From Pegea sp. RAD2-039 (taxonomy: Eukaryota > Chordata > Thaliacea > Salpida > Salpidae), in contig JAQGEQ010000267.1 of NCBI GenBank assembly GCA_034620365.1, positions 51,704 to 115,703 on the forward strand: a DNA stretch of 64,000 nucleotides. Reading direction: 5' to 3'. A model generated the notes under the pieces. The model was not told where the DNA came from. It saw only the letters and a list, made by a program, of their open reading frames with translations, and made no database searches. A program made the position numbers and the translations under genes. Positions 1-8,536 of the stretch are shown here, piece after piece. Numbering within the stretch: position 1 is the first letter of the stretch; the number at the start of each line of letters is the position of its first letter.

Positions 1-220
1 TTTACATGAAGTATTTAAGAAAATCTTTTTCAAAAAAAGACAATCAATATGTTTAAACTTAAAATAACACTTAAAAATATATAATTGACCAAAACAAAAG
101 CAAAATTTTAAAAATTAACTTTTTAAACAAAATAATTAAAATAATTTCATAATAAAAAAAAATGAATTCAGCTTTTTAACAAAATTTTAGATAAAACTGT
201 TTTCACATTTTTAATAAACT
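1..220. repeat. End of the inter-module spacer (partial copy)
   Basis: These bases match the A-side end of the conserved spacer seen whole at 50984-52085 and, inverted, at 14610-15699. It is the short form, lacking the 222-bp segment. The window starts inside the element, so the C copy expected to its left is outside the window. No open frame is visible. Confidence 0.75.
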
Positions 221-507
221 GCGCCACAAACACTAAGTTTCATTATTAGTTTAAATAATACAAAAAGCTAACTAGTTCCAGATTTGTAATGTTTCGAATG
301 ATTCATTTGTCCAAATTTGGAAACCGTTTCTTTTACGGTTGATAATTTATCAATACTTTCTACTTATTTTAAATAATTTTGTAGAAACTGAAGAAATAGA
401 TGGAAGGTATATAATGTCACTACATTCTATCTGCTTGCAGATTGGTTGTGATAATAATAAATACTAGAAACTTCTCGTCTATCAACTGCACCTGATAGTC
501 AAAGGTG
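221..507 (-). pseudogene. Subfamily A copy, S3-S4-S5
   Basis: On the minus strand S3 reads ITFDYQVQLIDEKF and runs into NLQ, followed by a possible very short intron ending CTATTTCTTCAG at about 374-390. S4 (STVKETVS) and S5 (LSVCGAVY) follow. The S4 coding bases form the hairpin AACCG...CGGTT at 322-340. A TAA interrupts the frame before S4 where D copies have TTA (Leu), and another stop follows S5. It is probably inactive. The same unit lies inverted at 14268-14609. Confidence 0.5.
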
Positions 508-675
508 ATAAAATGTTTTGAAGAAATAAATTGTAAATATTTAGACTTAGTATCTGTTAGTTAGAGGAACAAAAAAGAATTAATTAATTGTAAGATCACA
601 AACTGTAATGTTGATAGTATGAAGTATGATCATAAACTTAACTTATGTTTTGATGATAGTTTCAAATATGTGTTT

Positions 676-864
676 TTATACACAGAAAATAATAACTTTT
701 GTGGTGTTCAGTATAATTTTCATAAATATTTTAATTATTTCTACAAAATGTGTAAAATGTGTTAAGTTTGTAAAAGAAGTTTTCTTCTTATTATTTATTA
801 GTTTACAGAAAGAATTTAATAATGAAATTTTCCAATTGATAGAAATAAAAATTGAATTTAACAT
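676..864 (-). CDS. Possible upstream exon of subfamily A (NSIFISINWK type)
   Basis: An open frame of 62 codons begins with ATG on the minus strand, directly upstream, in peptide order, of the A copy at 221-507. It carries NSIFISINWK, TSFTNLTHFT and KIILNTTKVI. A close copy with a better start is at 13958-14152. A diverged version is at 39983-40203, where the same peptides survive across a one-base shift, so this strand is preferred over the longer 95-codon frame on the opposite strand (626-913). No known domain is recognised. It is Asn/Lys/Ile-rich with no clear signal peptide. Confidence 0.35.
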   Translation of the reverse strand: MLNSIFISINWKISLLNSFCKLINNKKKTSFTNLTHFTHFVEIIKIFMKIILNTTKVIIFCV

Positions 865-1119
865 TTTGCATGAATATTTTCTTTCAAGTTATGTAATTGC
901 TTTTCTAAAATAATTGCACAGAAATTTTTTTTTGAATAAAATGATTTGAATATCTTTTTTGTAAAATAATGGTAAAAAAAAGTGAACATGAGGATCTTAA
1001 AAACATAATTTAGAAGTTTCTCATTTCTGTAAACTTTAAGTTTTATTCAAACTTGTTAGAAATCACTCAACTGTAACAACTATAAATTTTTGATTTCACC
1101 AAATCTCCTGCTACAAACA

Positions 1120-1345
1120 TACAAGGTTTACTGAAGTTTAAAGGACTTGTAACAAATCGATGCTAACTTGTCTCACAAAGCAATCTTTTGCTTAGTGGTT
1201 GAAGATGCTGATGACTCTTCTGCTTCTAGCACAATCACTTGTAAACACTCTTTGACTGATAACATCAAGTTAATAAAATTTGAAACACAAAACTTAAGTT
1301 CCAAAGTATTTTTTAAAACTCTTTAATAAAGAGAAATTTCACTTT
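1120..1345 (-). pseudogene. S6 segment of a B copy
   Basis: The minus strand reads LDVISQRVF, RRVISIFNH, a TAA stop, then the end of S6. It lies just upstream of the B-type S5 at 1451 on the + strand axis. The opposite strand is also open (the VVEDADDSSASS frame), but that frame is not kept in the diverged E-type copies. Confidence 0.4.
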
Positions 1346-1450
1346 CAACAAAACTATTTTTAAACAACTAATCTAAGAAAACTTAATCTTAATTTAAAAA
1401 AGTATTTCTTTAAAAAGTTTTAAAACTTTTTTTCACGTTTACAAAAACCA

Positions 1451-2150
1451 CTGAGCCACAAACAATAAACTTTTTAAACTTAATAATACTCAGAAAAATC
1501 TCAACAAAAACCTCAAATAGAATAATTTTATACAAATACAATAATTATATAAATAATTTGGAAATTTTATTTGGTAACACTTTGTAAAAACCTAAAACAA
1601 TAATGAGAAACATAATTTGGAAATATTATTTGGTAACACTTTGTAAAAAACTAAATAAATATTAAGAAACATAATTTGGAAATATTGTTTGGTAACACTG
1701 GGTAAAAAACTAAATAAATAATAAGAAACATAATTTGGAAATATTGTTTGGTAACACTTTGTAAAAAACTAAATAAATAATAAGAAACATAATTTGGAAA
1801 TATTGTTTGGTAACACTGGGTAAAAAACTAAATAAATAATAAGAAACATAATTTGTGAATATTGTTTGGTAACTCTTTGTAAAAAACTAAATAAATAATG
1901 AGAAACATAATTTGGAAATATTATTTGGCAACACTTTGTAAAAAACTAAATAAATAATGAGAAACATAATTTGGAAATATTGTTTGGTAACACTGGGTAA
2001 AAAACTAAATAAATAATCCAATCTTTTTTATAAATTGGAAACAGCGTTTTTGCGGTTGAATTTCAGTCTAAAACTCCTACAATTTTTTGAATAACTTTTG
2101 TAGATAACATCTGATAATTGTTATTCATTCTTGTTAAATTAAAAAATAGT
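1451..2150 (-). pseudogene. B copy split by a minisatellite
   Basis: The S5 string at 1451-1470 and the S4 hairpin at 2038-2055 are normally about 100 bp apart in B copies. Here they are separated by roughly 480 extra bases made of a 59-bp tandem repeat. The hairpin also has a C-to-A change (AACAGCG...GCGGTT). The inverted partner at 13255-13377 lacks the insertion. Confidence 0.6.
1554..2018. repeat. 59-bp minisatellite, about 8 copies
   Basis: TAATTTGG recurs at 1554, 1613, 1672, 1731, 1790, 1849, 1908 and 1967 (TAATTTGT at 1849), an exact 59-bp period. Monomers carry either CACTTTG or CACTGGG (one CTCTTTG) after GGTAA, in the order T,T,G,T,G,T,T,G, so expansion or conversion mixed two types. 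The last copy is partial. It interrupts a B copy and I see it nowhere else in the window. Confidence 0.95.
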
Positions 2151-2351
2151 TAACTACTTGACTCTGATTAAGCTGATCTAACAAAATTATAAATTTATTT
2201 TTGGTTCTTCAGAAGATTACTTAATAAAAAACTAAATTTTTAGCTTTTTTCTTAAAGGTCTTTCAAAGTAAAAACTGTTTCGAGAAATTTGGAAAGATTA
2301 AAAAATTAAAATTTCTGTTTAAAGTGCTGAACACTTTATAAAACTAAATTT

Positions 2352-2774
2352 TGAGCCACAAACACTAAAGTTTTTTGAAATTATAAAGTTAGCAAATATA
2401 CCTAAATTGACACAAAAGCAAAAATCTTTCATATAAGTTTGAAAATTTTGGAGAATCGTTATTTACGGTTTGATTTCTATTTGTAAATTCTACTTTTTCT
2501 ACAACTGAATATATTCAAATTAAAGTTGTAGACGGATGGTACTTCATGTGAATACTTGTATTTTACACTGGCGTAAGCTTTGATTATAGTAAAAAGTAAA
2601 AATCAACAAACATTAAAATTCTAATTTATGAATCCAAGATTTTACTTTTGCTATATTTTATTTTTGCCCAAACCAGTTAATACCCATGCATCTTTTCTGC
2701 TTGTCAATTCAGTTTGATAATAATGAAGACTAAACCTTGCTCTTCTATCAACTGCATCTGATAATCAAAAGTGA
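2352..2774 (-). pseudogene. Subfamily C copy, S3-S4-S5
   Basis: S3 at 2745-2774 reads TFDYQMQLIEE with C-type codons. An intron-like stretch separates it from VEFTNRNQTVNNGS (S4), and S5 is KFSVCGS on the minus strand at about 2352-2375. The hairpin is AATCGT...ACGGTT, where the C-to-T change leaves a G-T pair. Upstream in the plus direction lies sequence shared with 18377-18540 and 54780-54950 rather than the usual spacer. Confidence 0.5.
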
Positions 2775-2799
2775 TAAGGACTTCTAAAACAAAACTCAA

Positions 2800-3180
2800 C
2801 AAATATTTTCATCTGAAATTTTAACGGCTTCTAAAATATTGTTTAAAAAATTGTCATAAAAAGTTTCTTCAACATTTTATATTTAAATAAGTTTTTTATA
2901 AAATAGGAATATTTGTTGATAAAAAATGTAATTAAAAGCTAATTTTAAATATTTTTAAAATTAAATTGAAATATTTAATAATTATGTTTAAATGTGTGTT
3001 TGCAAGCATAAATCTAGTTCAATCAAAATAGATTTTTCTTATTTTAGAAAAAATACTATTTGTAAGATTTTGAAAATGATTCGAAATTATTTGCAAAAAG
3101 ATAAAGAATAAAAGAGAAAATTTGATTCATAATTGAAATGTTTAATAATTCTATAAAATTGAAAATTTCTTTATGAGTTT
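2800..3180. other. A+T-rich filler, no feature seen
   Basis: Very A+T-rich sequence. It has relatives after the C copies at 21000-21330, 29330-29650 and 33480-33830 (inverted). No peptide motif of the family or other element is visible. Confidence 0.5.
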
Positions 3181-3269
3181 AAAATAATAGTTAACTACTT
3201 GATACTGATTAAGCTTATTGTTAGTTTTATAAAAGATAAATAAGACTTAAAACAGAAACTTATCATTAC

Positions 3270-3420
3270 ATAATCCGTGATTTTCATTAGTCGATAAAGG
3301 CTTAAAAGGATAATAATTAATCAAAACAAATCGGCGCTTCAATTGTTGAGCGAGTAGTTTGAAATCTCTAAAATAATCAAAGCAAATCTGCAAACACAAA
3401 AAAGTATAAACTTCCTTTCA
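3270..3420. pseudogene. Fused S2 (minus) and S3 (plus) fragments
   Basis: At 3270-3345 the minus strand gives an S2-type peptide ending in NDKF. Immediately right of it the plus strand gives FEISKIIKANLQTQKS, an S3 variant also seen at 31540-31640. The two read toward opposite strands, so this is an inverted fusion at GGCGCTTCAATTG. The identical junction recurs at about 13015, 22405, 39290 and 49090, so it was copied after it formed. Confidence 0.5.
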
Positions 3421-3764
3421 TCCTTATTAGGTTTTATAAAAACATTTCTTTTTCAACTATTATTTCTTAGTTCTTAATTTCGTGTATTTTTAAAACCAAA
3501 TTACATTTTTAGTCAAAGATTTTCATCAAATTAAATAGAAATAAGATTATTACTAATCATTTAAATTTAAGGTTTTAAATTTAGTATACTATGACTGAAG
3601 AAAATACGAAACTATGTAAGAAGTAGTAGCAATAAAAATTCCTTCAAGCCAAGAAATAAAAAAAGATAACTTCTTAATCTTAATGTAAGAGAAATTTTTA
3701 CTTATTTTGCAAAACAATAACTGCTAAGACTTGAAACCATTTAAGCTTCGTCTAAACATTTCCT

Positions 3765-3935
3765 TCAAGTATACTGGGCATGACCACGAAACACAAAGAT
3801 ATTTTTAAATCAATCTGGTATTGACTTGGTGTTATTGGTGGAAGTGTATCTAAGTGTCAAGATGTTAAGATCCTCAGTACTTTCAACCACTAAGTAGATT
3901 TGATGATAAGATAACTAAAATTTGTAGTCGTTACA
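3765..3935 (+). pseudogene. E-type S6 segment
   Basis: Reads LGVIGGSVSKCQDVKILST then FNH and a stop. It aligns with the B-type S6 (LDVISQRV...RRVISIFNH) and with the longer open E copy at 39750-39945. The stretch after FNH is deleted and joins VDLMIR. Confidence 0.45.
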
Positions 3936-4159
3936 GTTGAGTGATTTCTAACAAGTTTGAATAAAACTTAAAGTTTACAGAAATGAGAAACTTGTAAATT
4001 ATGTTTTTAAGATCCCCATGCTCACTTTTTTTTACTATTATTTTGCTAAAAAAATTTATTTCTATTCATTTTATTAAAGAAAAATATTTTTGTAATTTTT
4101 TAATTCAATTAAATAGAACAAATAGAAAAGCACTTTTTTAAATACTTTTTATAAATTAA

Positions 4160-4320
4160 TTAATTATTAGTAAACATAAACCTCTTTTACATACTTAACA
4201 CAATTTACAGAAATAATTTCACGTTTTTGAAAATTATACTAAACACCACAAAAGTTATCTTTTCTATTTATACAAAGTGCAAATTTGCAGCTATCATCGA
4301 AATATTTGAAAACCTGTTTT
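4160..4320 (+). pseudogene. E-type TSFT segment
   Basis: Reads TSFTYLTQFTEIIS, then stops, then SANLQ. It is the E counterpart of the TSFTNLTHFT frame at 13958-14152. An in-frame TGA and TAA break it. Confidence 0.4.
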
Positions 4321-4602
4321 TCTGTTAACTGAATATCCAATTTATTTTACTTTTTCTACTAATTTGTTGTAAAATGACAAAGTAGATGGATATGTGTTTG
4401 AAATATTTCTTTTATATGATGATCACCTTATGATGATCACAAACTTAACTTATGTTTTTATGATAGCTCCAAATGTGCACTTTGTAAAAACAGAAAAAAA
4501 ATTATTTATCAATATACAATTTAAGTGTTTGCTCACTTAATATGAAAACTGTCTTTTAAGTTTATTGTTTATTTATAAATTCTACTTTATCTCTCACTAA
4601 TA

Positions 4603-4680
4603 TTTGCATAATTTCAATCAATTGATAGAAGAGTTCTTCTGCATGCACAAGAAGTAAAAACTCTTCAACCAAAATTGCAA
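4603..4680 (+). pseudogene. E-type S3 fragment
   Basis: HNFNQLIEEFFCMHKK ends in TAA. NQLIEEFF corresponds to VQLIDEKF of subfamily A. The fragment sits upstream of the open frame at 4719-4925 in the same direction. Confidence 0.4.
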
Positions 4681-4718
4681 TTAGTAGTTGCAGGAGCTTT
4701 GTGAAAGTTAAAACTTGA

Positions 4719-4925
4719 AAGACAACAATAAAGAAGACAAATCAATTTAAATCACAGATTTTTCAACTTTTTACTCAAAACAAACAACATTTCAGGTTTA
4801 GTGATTTAGTGTGTTTTGAAAAACGTTTGAGTAAAATTTCTATATTTTTTCAGAGATGTGAAAAAATTTCTTTTTTAGTTTACACAGAAGAATTTAACTC
4901 AAAGATTTTAAAAATAAATTTTTAC
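4719..4925 (+). pseudogene. 69-codon open frame without a start (E-type S5 region)
   Basis: Open from the TGA at 4716-4718 to the TAA at 4926-4928. It contains FRFSDLVCFEKR, which sits where S5 is expected and may be its E version, then RCEKISFLVYTEEF. There is no ATG, so it would be an internal exon if coding. The copy at 23793-23999 keeps the frame. Inverted relatives lie at about 37560-37770 and 47520-47730. No known family is recognised. Confidence 0.35.
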
Positions 4926-5184
4926 TAAAAATTAATCCTTCTAATAATATGACATTAAATAGAATATTGGAAGTTTATATTTATAATCTAATAACATTTT
5001 TATACAAAAATAAGTTTTAATTTTTTTCAAACTTTTAATAGATTGCTTAAATGTAGAAACTAAAACTTTTAATCAAATACTATTATTAATAATTATCCGT
5101 AAATTTCGTAAAGCAATTTGTATATATAATGATTTTAAATAAGTTGTTTAAAGTCTTTCTAACAAAACTTTTTTGTTCTTTTGA

Positions 5185-5412
5185 CTAACAATAATTAACT
5201 CCAAAACTTTTACAAATTTTTATTCAAAACACTTTATCACCTTTGACTATCAATTAAGTGACCTTAAATTAGTAGAAATTATTGATAGATTTTCAACCGT
5301 AATTAGGAAGGTTTTCAAACTGGATATAATCAGAAAATGTTAAGTGATACAACAGACATCAGCTTTTTCGGTATTTAAACAACCAATGAAGCTTAGTATT
5401 TGTGGCTCAGTG
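5185..5412 (+). pseudogene. Subfamily D copy, S3-S4-S5
   Basis: The frame is open for 52 codons (5185-5340) with SKHFITFDYQLSD, LKLVEIIDRFSTV and RKVFKLDIIRK, then TAA at 5341. S5 (KLSICGSVYSTNVK) follows in another frame at about 5388. The hairpin at 5295-5313 is weakened by one mismatch. Compared with A and C it lacks the QLIDEKF...NLQ stretch between DYQ and LVE. Confidence 0.5.
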
Positions 5413-5930
5413 TATTCAACAAATGTGAAAATAGTTTTTTGTAAATTTTGTTAAAAGAGTGAATACTTTTTTGATCAACATTTTGTTGCTTACGAACCGA
5501 GTTTAAAAGAAAAAAATTAAAAATCTTTATTATCAACTCCATCTGAAAATCAAAGTTATAAGGTTCTTAAAACAAAACTCAACAAATAATTGAATCTGTT
5601 ATTTTTAGCTCTACAAAAAAGTTGTTTGAAAAATAATGAAAAAAATAAATTTAAAAAATTAAAAAATTTAATATATAAACAAATAATTTTATAAAATTAG
5701 TAAGATTTGCTGATAATGAAATGTAATTACAATTTGTCATTGCTAAAGTTGAGTAATATTAGAAATGTTTGAAAATATTAAAGAATAAAATTTCATAAAA
5801 AAGTTTAATCTTTTTAACTATAAATCTAAATTTGTTATATTCTATTTCAAATAATTTTTTTAGATTAATTAAATTTTAGCAAAAAATATTTTTAAAAACT
5901 TTCGATGCCAACAAATTTATAATTTACTGA
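5413..5930 (+). pseudogene. Tail of the D copy and A+T-rich sequence
   Basis: The first 150 bases continue the D frame (STNVKIVF, then a stop, then YFFDQ and YEPSLKEK in related copies). The remainder is A+T-rich sequence shared with every D-S1 interval, with no other feature seen. Confidence 0.35.
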
Positions 5931-6090
5931 AAAGCTAGTAGAGTGAGACTCGGTAATGCTCCATAAAGACTCAATGTGTTGTTGTTAAAAATAAAAAAAG
6001 TTGGAAAGATTGGCCATTGAATAAAGTGAACAATAAACTTCTTTACAGAAATGAGATGCTGTTCAGAATACATGGTGACGAGTAGTCTTC
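5931..6090 (+). pseudogene. Truncated S1 exon with acceptor
   Basis: CTTCTTTACAG at about 6047-6056 is a good splice acceptor. It is followed by the S1 start (MRCCSEYMVTSS), which breaks off at GAGTAG and continues into unrelated A+T-rich sequence. The same truncation is at about 25165 and 27030 and, inverted, at 12265, 36400, 46350, 52920 and 56220, so it is the commonest S1 form here. Confidence 0.45.
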
Positions 6091-6540
6091 TACATTAATA
6101 TATATTTCTCAACTAGCTTCTCTATATTTAACTTTGTTTATTTTTATCTTTAATACTTTGACTCAAAGCACAGCCACCCTCTAATATATTATTATTATTA
6201 TTTAATATTAATATTATTTAATAATCCACTTTAATCTTTTTTTTTTGCTTTTTGAAAAGATGTGATTTGAAAGCAAAATTTTGCTAAAAATTAATCGATC
6301 TTAAAAATTGATATAAAATAGAATAACAAAAAATTATAAATAAAAAAATAGTTTTAAACTATAATACTTTTTATAAAATTAAATTTATAGTATTTTTTTT
6401 AACTTTTAAAATATTACTTAACTGTAGCAACTAAAACTGTTAATTAAACCTTATTATTAATAATTATCTGCATTTTTAAATAAAAATTTTATATACTGAA
6501 TAATTTTAGACAATTCTGTTTTGCTACAATTGATTAAATC
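6091..6540. other. A+T-rich A-D interval
   Basis: Shared by all A-D intervals. It contains a TAATATTATTATTATT-type run and the relatively G-rich ACAGCCACCCTC string. No open frame matching the family is seen. Confidence 0.5.
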
Positions 6541-6608
6541 TTTTTTGTTCGTATAACTAACAAATATTAACTCCAAAAATTTACTAATTTTTTTTCGAAA
6601 CATTTTAT

Positions 6609-6897
6609 CACCTTTGACTATCAGGTGCAGTTGATAGACGAGAAGTTTCTAGTATTTATTATTATCACACCCAATCTGCAAGCAGATAGAATGTAGTGGC
6701 ATTATATACCTTCCATCTATTTCTTCAGTTTCTACACAATTATTTAAAATAAGTAGAAAGTATTGATAAATTATCAACCGTAAAAGAAACGGTTTCCAAA
6801 TTTGGACAAATGAATCATTCGAAACATTACAAATCTAGAGTTAGTTAGCTTTTTGCATTATTTAAACTAATAATGAAACTTAGTGTTTGTGGCGCAG
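6609..6897 (+). pseudogene. Subfamily A copy
   Basis: S3 (ITFDYQVQLIDEKFLVF) runs to NLQ, then a short intron-like gap ending TTTCTTCAG, a TAA before VESIDKLSTVKE, and S5 LSVCGAVY. Hairpin at 6776-6794. It is the twin of 25682-25968. Confidence 0.5.
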
Positions 6898-6966
6898 TTT
6901 ATTAAAAATGTGAAAACAGTTTTATCTAAAATTTTGTTAAAAAACTGAATTCATTTTATTTTATGA

Positions 6967-7026
6967 AATTATTTTACATATTTTGTTCGTAAAATTAATT
7001 TTTCAAAGGAAATATGTAAAATAATT
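6967..7026. repeat. Inverted repeat, 17-bp arms
   Basis: AATTATTTTACATATTT at 6967-6983 is perfectly complementary to 7010-7026 across a 26-base loop. It joins the flank of the A copy to the truncated C copy. The arms look like two head-to-head copies of the usual A flank. The same structure is at about 26040-26100 and 55272-55331. Confidence 0.85.
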
Positions 7027-7047
7027 AATAATAAGTAATTTAATAAG

Positions 7048-7340
7048 TAAAATCTTGGATTCATTAATTAGAATTTTAATGTTTGTTGATTTTCACTTTT
7101 TACTATAATCAAAGCTTACGCCAGTGTAAAATACAAGTATTCATATGAACTACCCATCCGTCTACAACTTTAATTTGAATATATTCAGTTGTAGAAAAAG
7201 TAGAATTTACAAATAGAAATCAAACCGTAAATAACGGTTCTCCAAAAGAATTAACCAATAATGATATAAAGGGTGTTAAGTTGTCATTGGAATATTTGCT
7301 GACTTTATAATTTCAAAGAACTTTAGTCTTTGTGGCTCAA
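7048..7340 (+). pseudogene. Truncated subfamily C copy (no S3)
   Basis: Starts in the C intron-like region, then VVEKVEFTNRNQTVNNGS (S4) with hairpin AACCGTAAATAACGGTT at 7223-7239. S5 at about 7320 is changed (AGTCTTTGTGG). S3 is absent because the left side is fused to the inverted repeat. Confidence 0.45.
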
Positions 7341-7429
7341 ATTATAAAAAAATATTCTAAGATTTTTTGTTAAGAACCAAATCGGTTACTAAATTTTTTT
7401 ACTAAAATAATAAAACTGTTTCTGAACCA

Positions 7430-7535
7430 AACAAATTTGGAAGTTCGTTACTACTCTTCACCATGTGTCCTCCGATGAATGCTCTAATTATGCTGACCGC
7501 TCCACATTAGCATTTAATGAACAAAGCAAGTCTAT
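7430..7535 (-). pseudogene. Diverged S1-like exon (GGHMVKSSNELPN)
   Basis: The minus strand reads VSIIRAFIGGHMVKSSNELPNLFGS, with MVKSSNELPN aligning to MVTSSEELPN of the main S1 exon. The same piece is on the plus strand at 20329-20428 and again at about 26505-26610 (-). It stops soon after, so only a fragment remains. Confidence 0.35.
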
Positions 7536-7920
7536 ATAAAGTAAATAAACAAATAATTTCATAAAATTAGTAAGATTTGCTGATAATGAAATATAATTAC
7601 AATTTGTCATTGCTACAGTTGAGTAGTATTAGAAATGTTTGAAAATATTACAGAATAAAATTTCATAAAAAAGTTTAATCTTTTTAACTATAAATCTAAA
7701 TTTGTTACATTCTATTTCAAATAATTTTTTTAGATTAATTAAATTTTAGCAAAAAATATTTTTCAAAACTTTCGATGTCAACAAATTTATAATTTACTGA
7801 AAAGCTAGTAGAGTGAGACTTGGCGATACTCCATAAAGACTCAATGTGTTGTTGTTAAAAATAAAAAAAGTTGGAAAGATTTTCTATTGAATAAAGTGAA
7901 CAATAAACTTCTTTACAGAA

Positions 7921-8118
7921 ATGAGATGCTGTTCAGAATACATGGTGACGAGTAGTGAAGAACTTCCAAACATTCTCACTTCTAGTTTAAGCAATTTCGT
8001 ATTTTCTGGAAGATTGATATTTGCGATGCGCCGATTTGTTTTGATTAATTATTATCCTTCTATGACTTTATCGACTAATGAAGATCACGGATTATGTAAT
8101 GACAAGTTTCTGTTGTAA
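7921..8118 (+). CDS. S1-S2 exon of subfamily B, best preserved
   Basis: CTTCTTTACAG at about 7908-7918 is a strong splice acceptor. The frame then opens with ATG at 7921 (MRCCSEYMVTSSEELPN) and runs through FAMRRFVLINYYPS and LSTNEDHGLCNDKF. GTAAGT at 8115-8120 is a consensus donor, so the exon would be 7919-8114 (196 bases). A candidate acceptor, TTATCAG at 8209-8215, would give a 101-base intron. Joining there puts the next part in a phase that stops within about a dozen codons, so this copy is not clearly functional. The ELP..L....L segment faintly recalls an F-box helix, but I would not assign it. Most other copies have TTAAGT in place of the donor. Confidence 0.45.
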   Translation: MRCCSEYMVTSSEELPNILTSSLSNFVFSGRLIFAMRRFVLINYYPSMTLSTNEDHGLCNDKFLL

Positions 8119-8167
8119 GTTTTATTTATCTTTTAAAAAACTAACAATAAGCTTAATCAGAGTCAAG

Positions 8168-8425
8168 TAGTTAACTATTTTTTTAAATTTAACAAGAATG
8201 ACAAACAATTATCAGATGTTATCTACAAAAGTTAGTCAAAAAAATGTAGGAGTTTCAGACTTAAGATCAACCGCAAAAACGCGGTTTCCAAATTAAACAC
8301 GAATTAAAAAAATGAAGGTATTCACAATTTTGTTAATCTTTTTTCTGAATATTATTAAAGTAAAAAAGTTTAGTGTTTGTGGCTCAGTGTTATTTTTAAA
8401 TGTGAAGAAAGTTTTACAACTATAT
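8168..8425 (+). pseudogene. B copy, S4-S5 part
   Basis: An open frame of about 41 codons ends at TAA 8294. It contains TNNYQMLSTKVSQ and LRSTAKTRF, the B form of S4. The hairpin AACCGC...GCGGTT is at 8269-8286. S5 (KKFSVCGSVLFLNVKKVLKLY) follows at about 8364-8425 and ends in a stop. It lacks the QLIDEKF-NLQ stretch, as D copies do. Confidence 0.45.
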
Positions 8426-8429
8426 CAGT

Positions 8430-8536
8430 AAAATATATCTAATCGTCGACGTCTTTCAGTTGTGAAAGCGTTTCTTGTCACGTAATTGTCACGTTTCAAT
8501 AAATCACTAAATTAAATCAGTTAATTAAATTGGTGA
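8430..8536. other. Flank of the VWA segment
   Basis: A slightly more G+C-rich block carrying two CACGT cores (TCACGTAATTGTCACGT) and a GTCGACGTC palindromic run. It travels with the VWA exon in every copy and survives alone at about 30100-30180 and 41765-41850. Confidence 0.5.

Larger units (their letters stand above)
3220..7958. repeat. 4.7-kb segmental duplication, left copy
   Basis: Matches 22295-27030 base for base apart from scattered differences, at a constant offset of about 19,074. It includes E, D, A and C copies. Identity ends on the right inside the S1 exon, where this copy continues as GAGTAGTGAAG and the other as GAGTAGTCTTC. Confidence 0.9.

Noticed and set aside
221..240. GCCACAAACACTAA as a promoter or snRNA-type upstream element
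   Set aside because: The string recurs because it is the complement of S5 codons ([FL]SVCG). Variants keep the residues, and its distance to anything resembling a transcript start is not fixed.
479..507. H-type pseudoknot CTATC/GATAG with CACCT/AGGTG in the S3 region, as a structured RNA
   Set aside because: Stem 2 breaks in C and D copies, in part through synonymous changes on the S3 reading strand. The peptide reading (ITFDYQVQLI) explains the conservation better. A second pseudoknot in B copies (TGACTAAC/GTTAGTCA) has one compensated pair (about 2088 and 2120) but several uncompensated ones.
626..913. 95-codon frame, the longest in the window
   Set aside because: It is the complement of the NSIFISINWK frame, whose peptides are conserved in diverged copies. 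This strand's peptide is not.
1195..1270. C/D-box snoRNA (TGATGAC ... CTGATAACATC)
   Set aside because: The boxes are imperfect, and the E- and J-type relatives lack them. The bases are the complement of S6.
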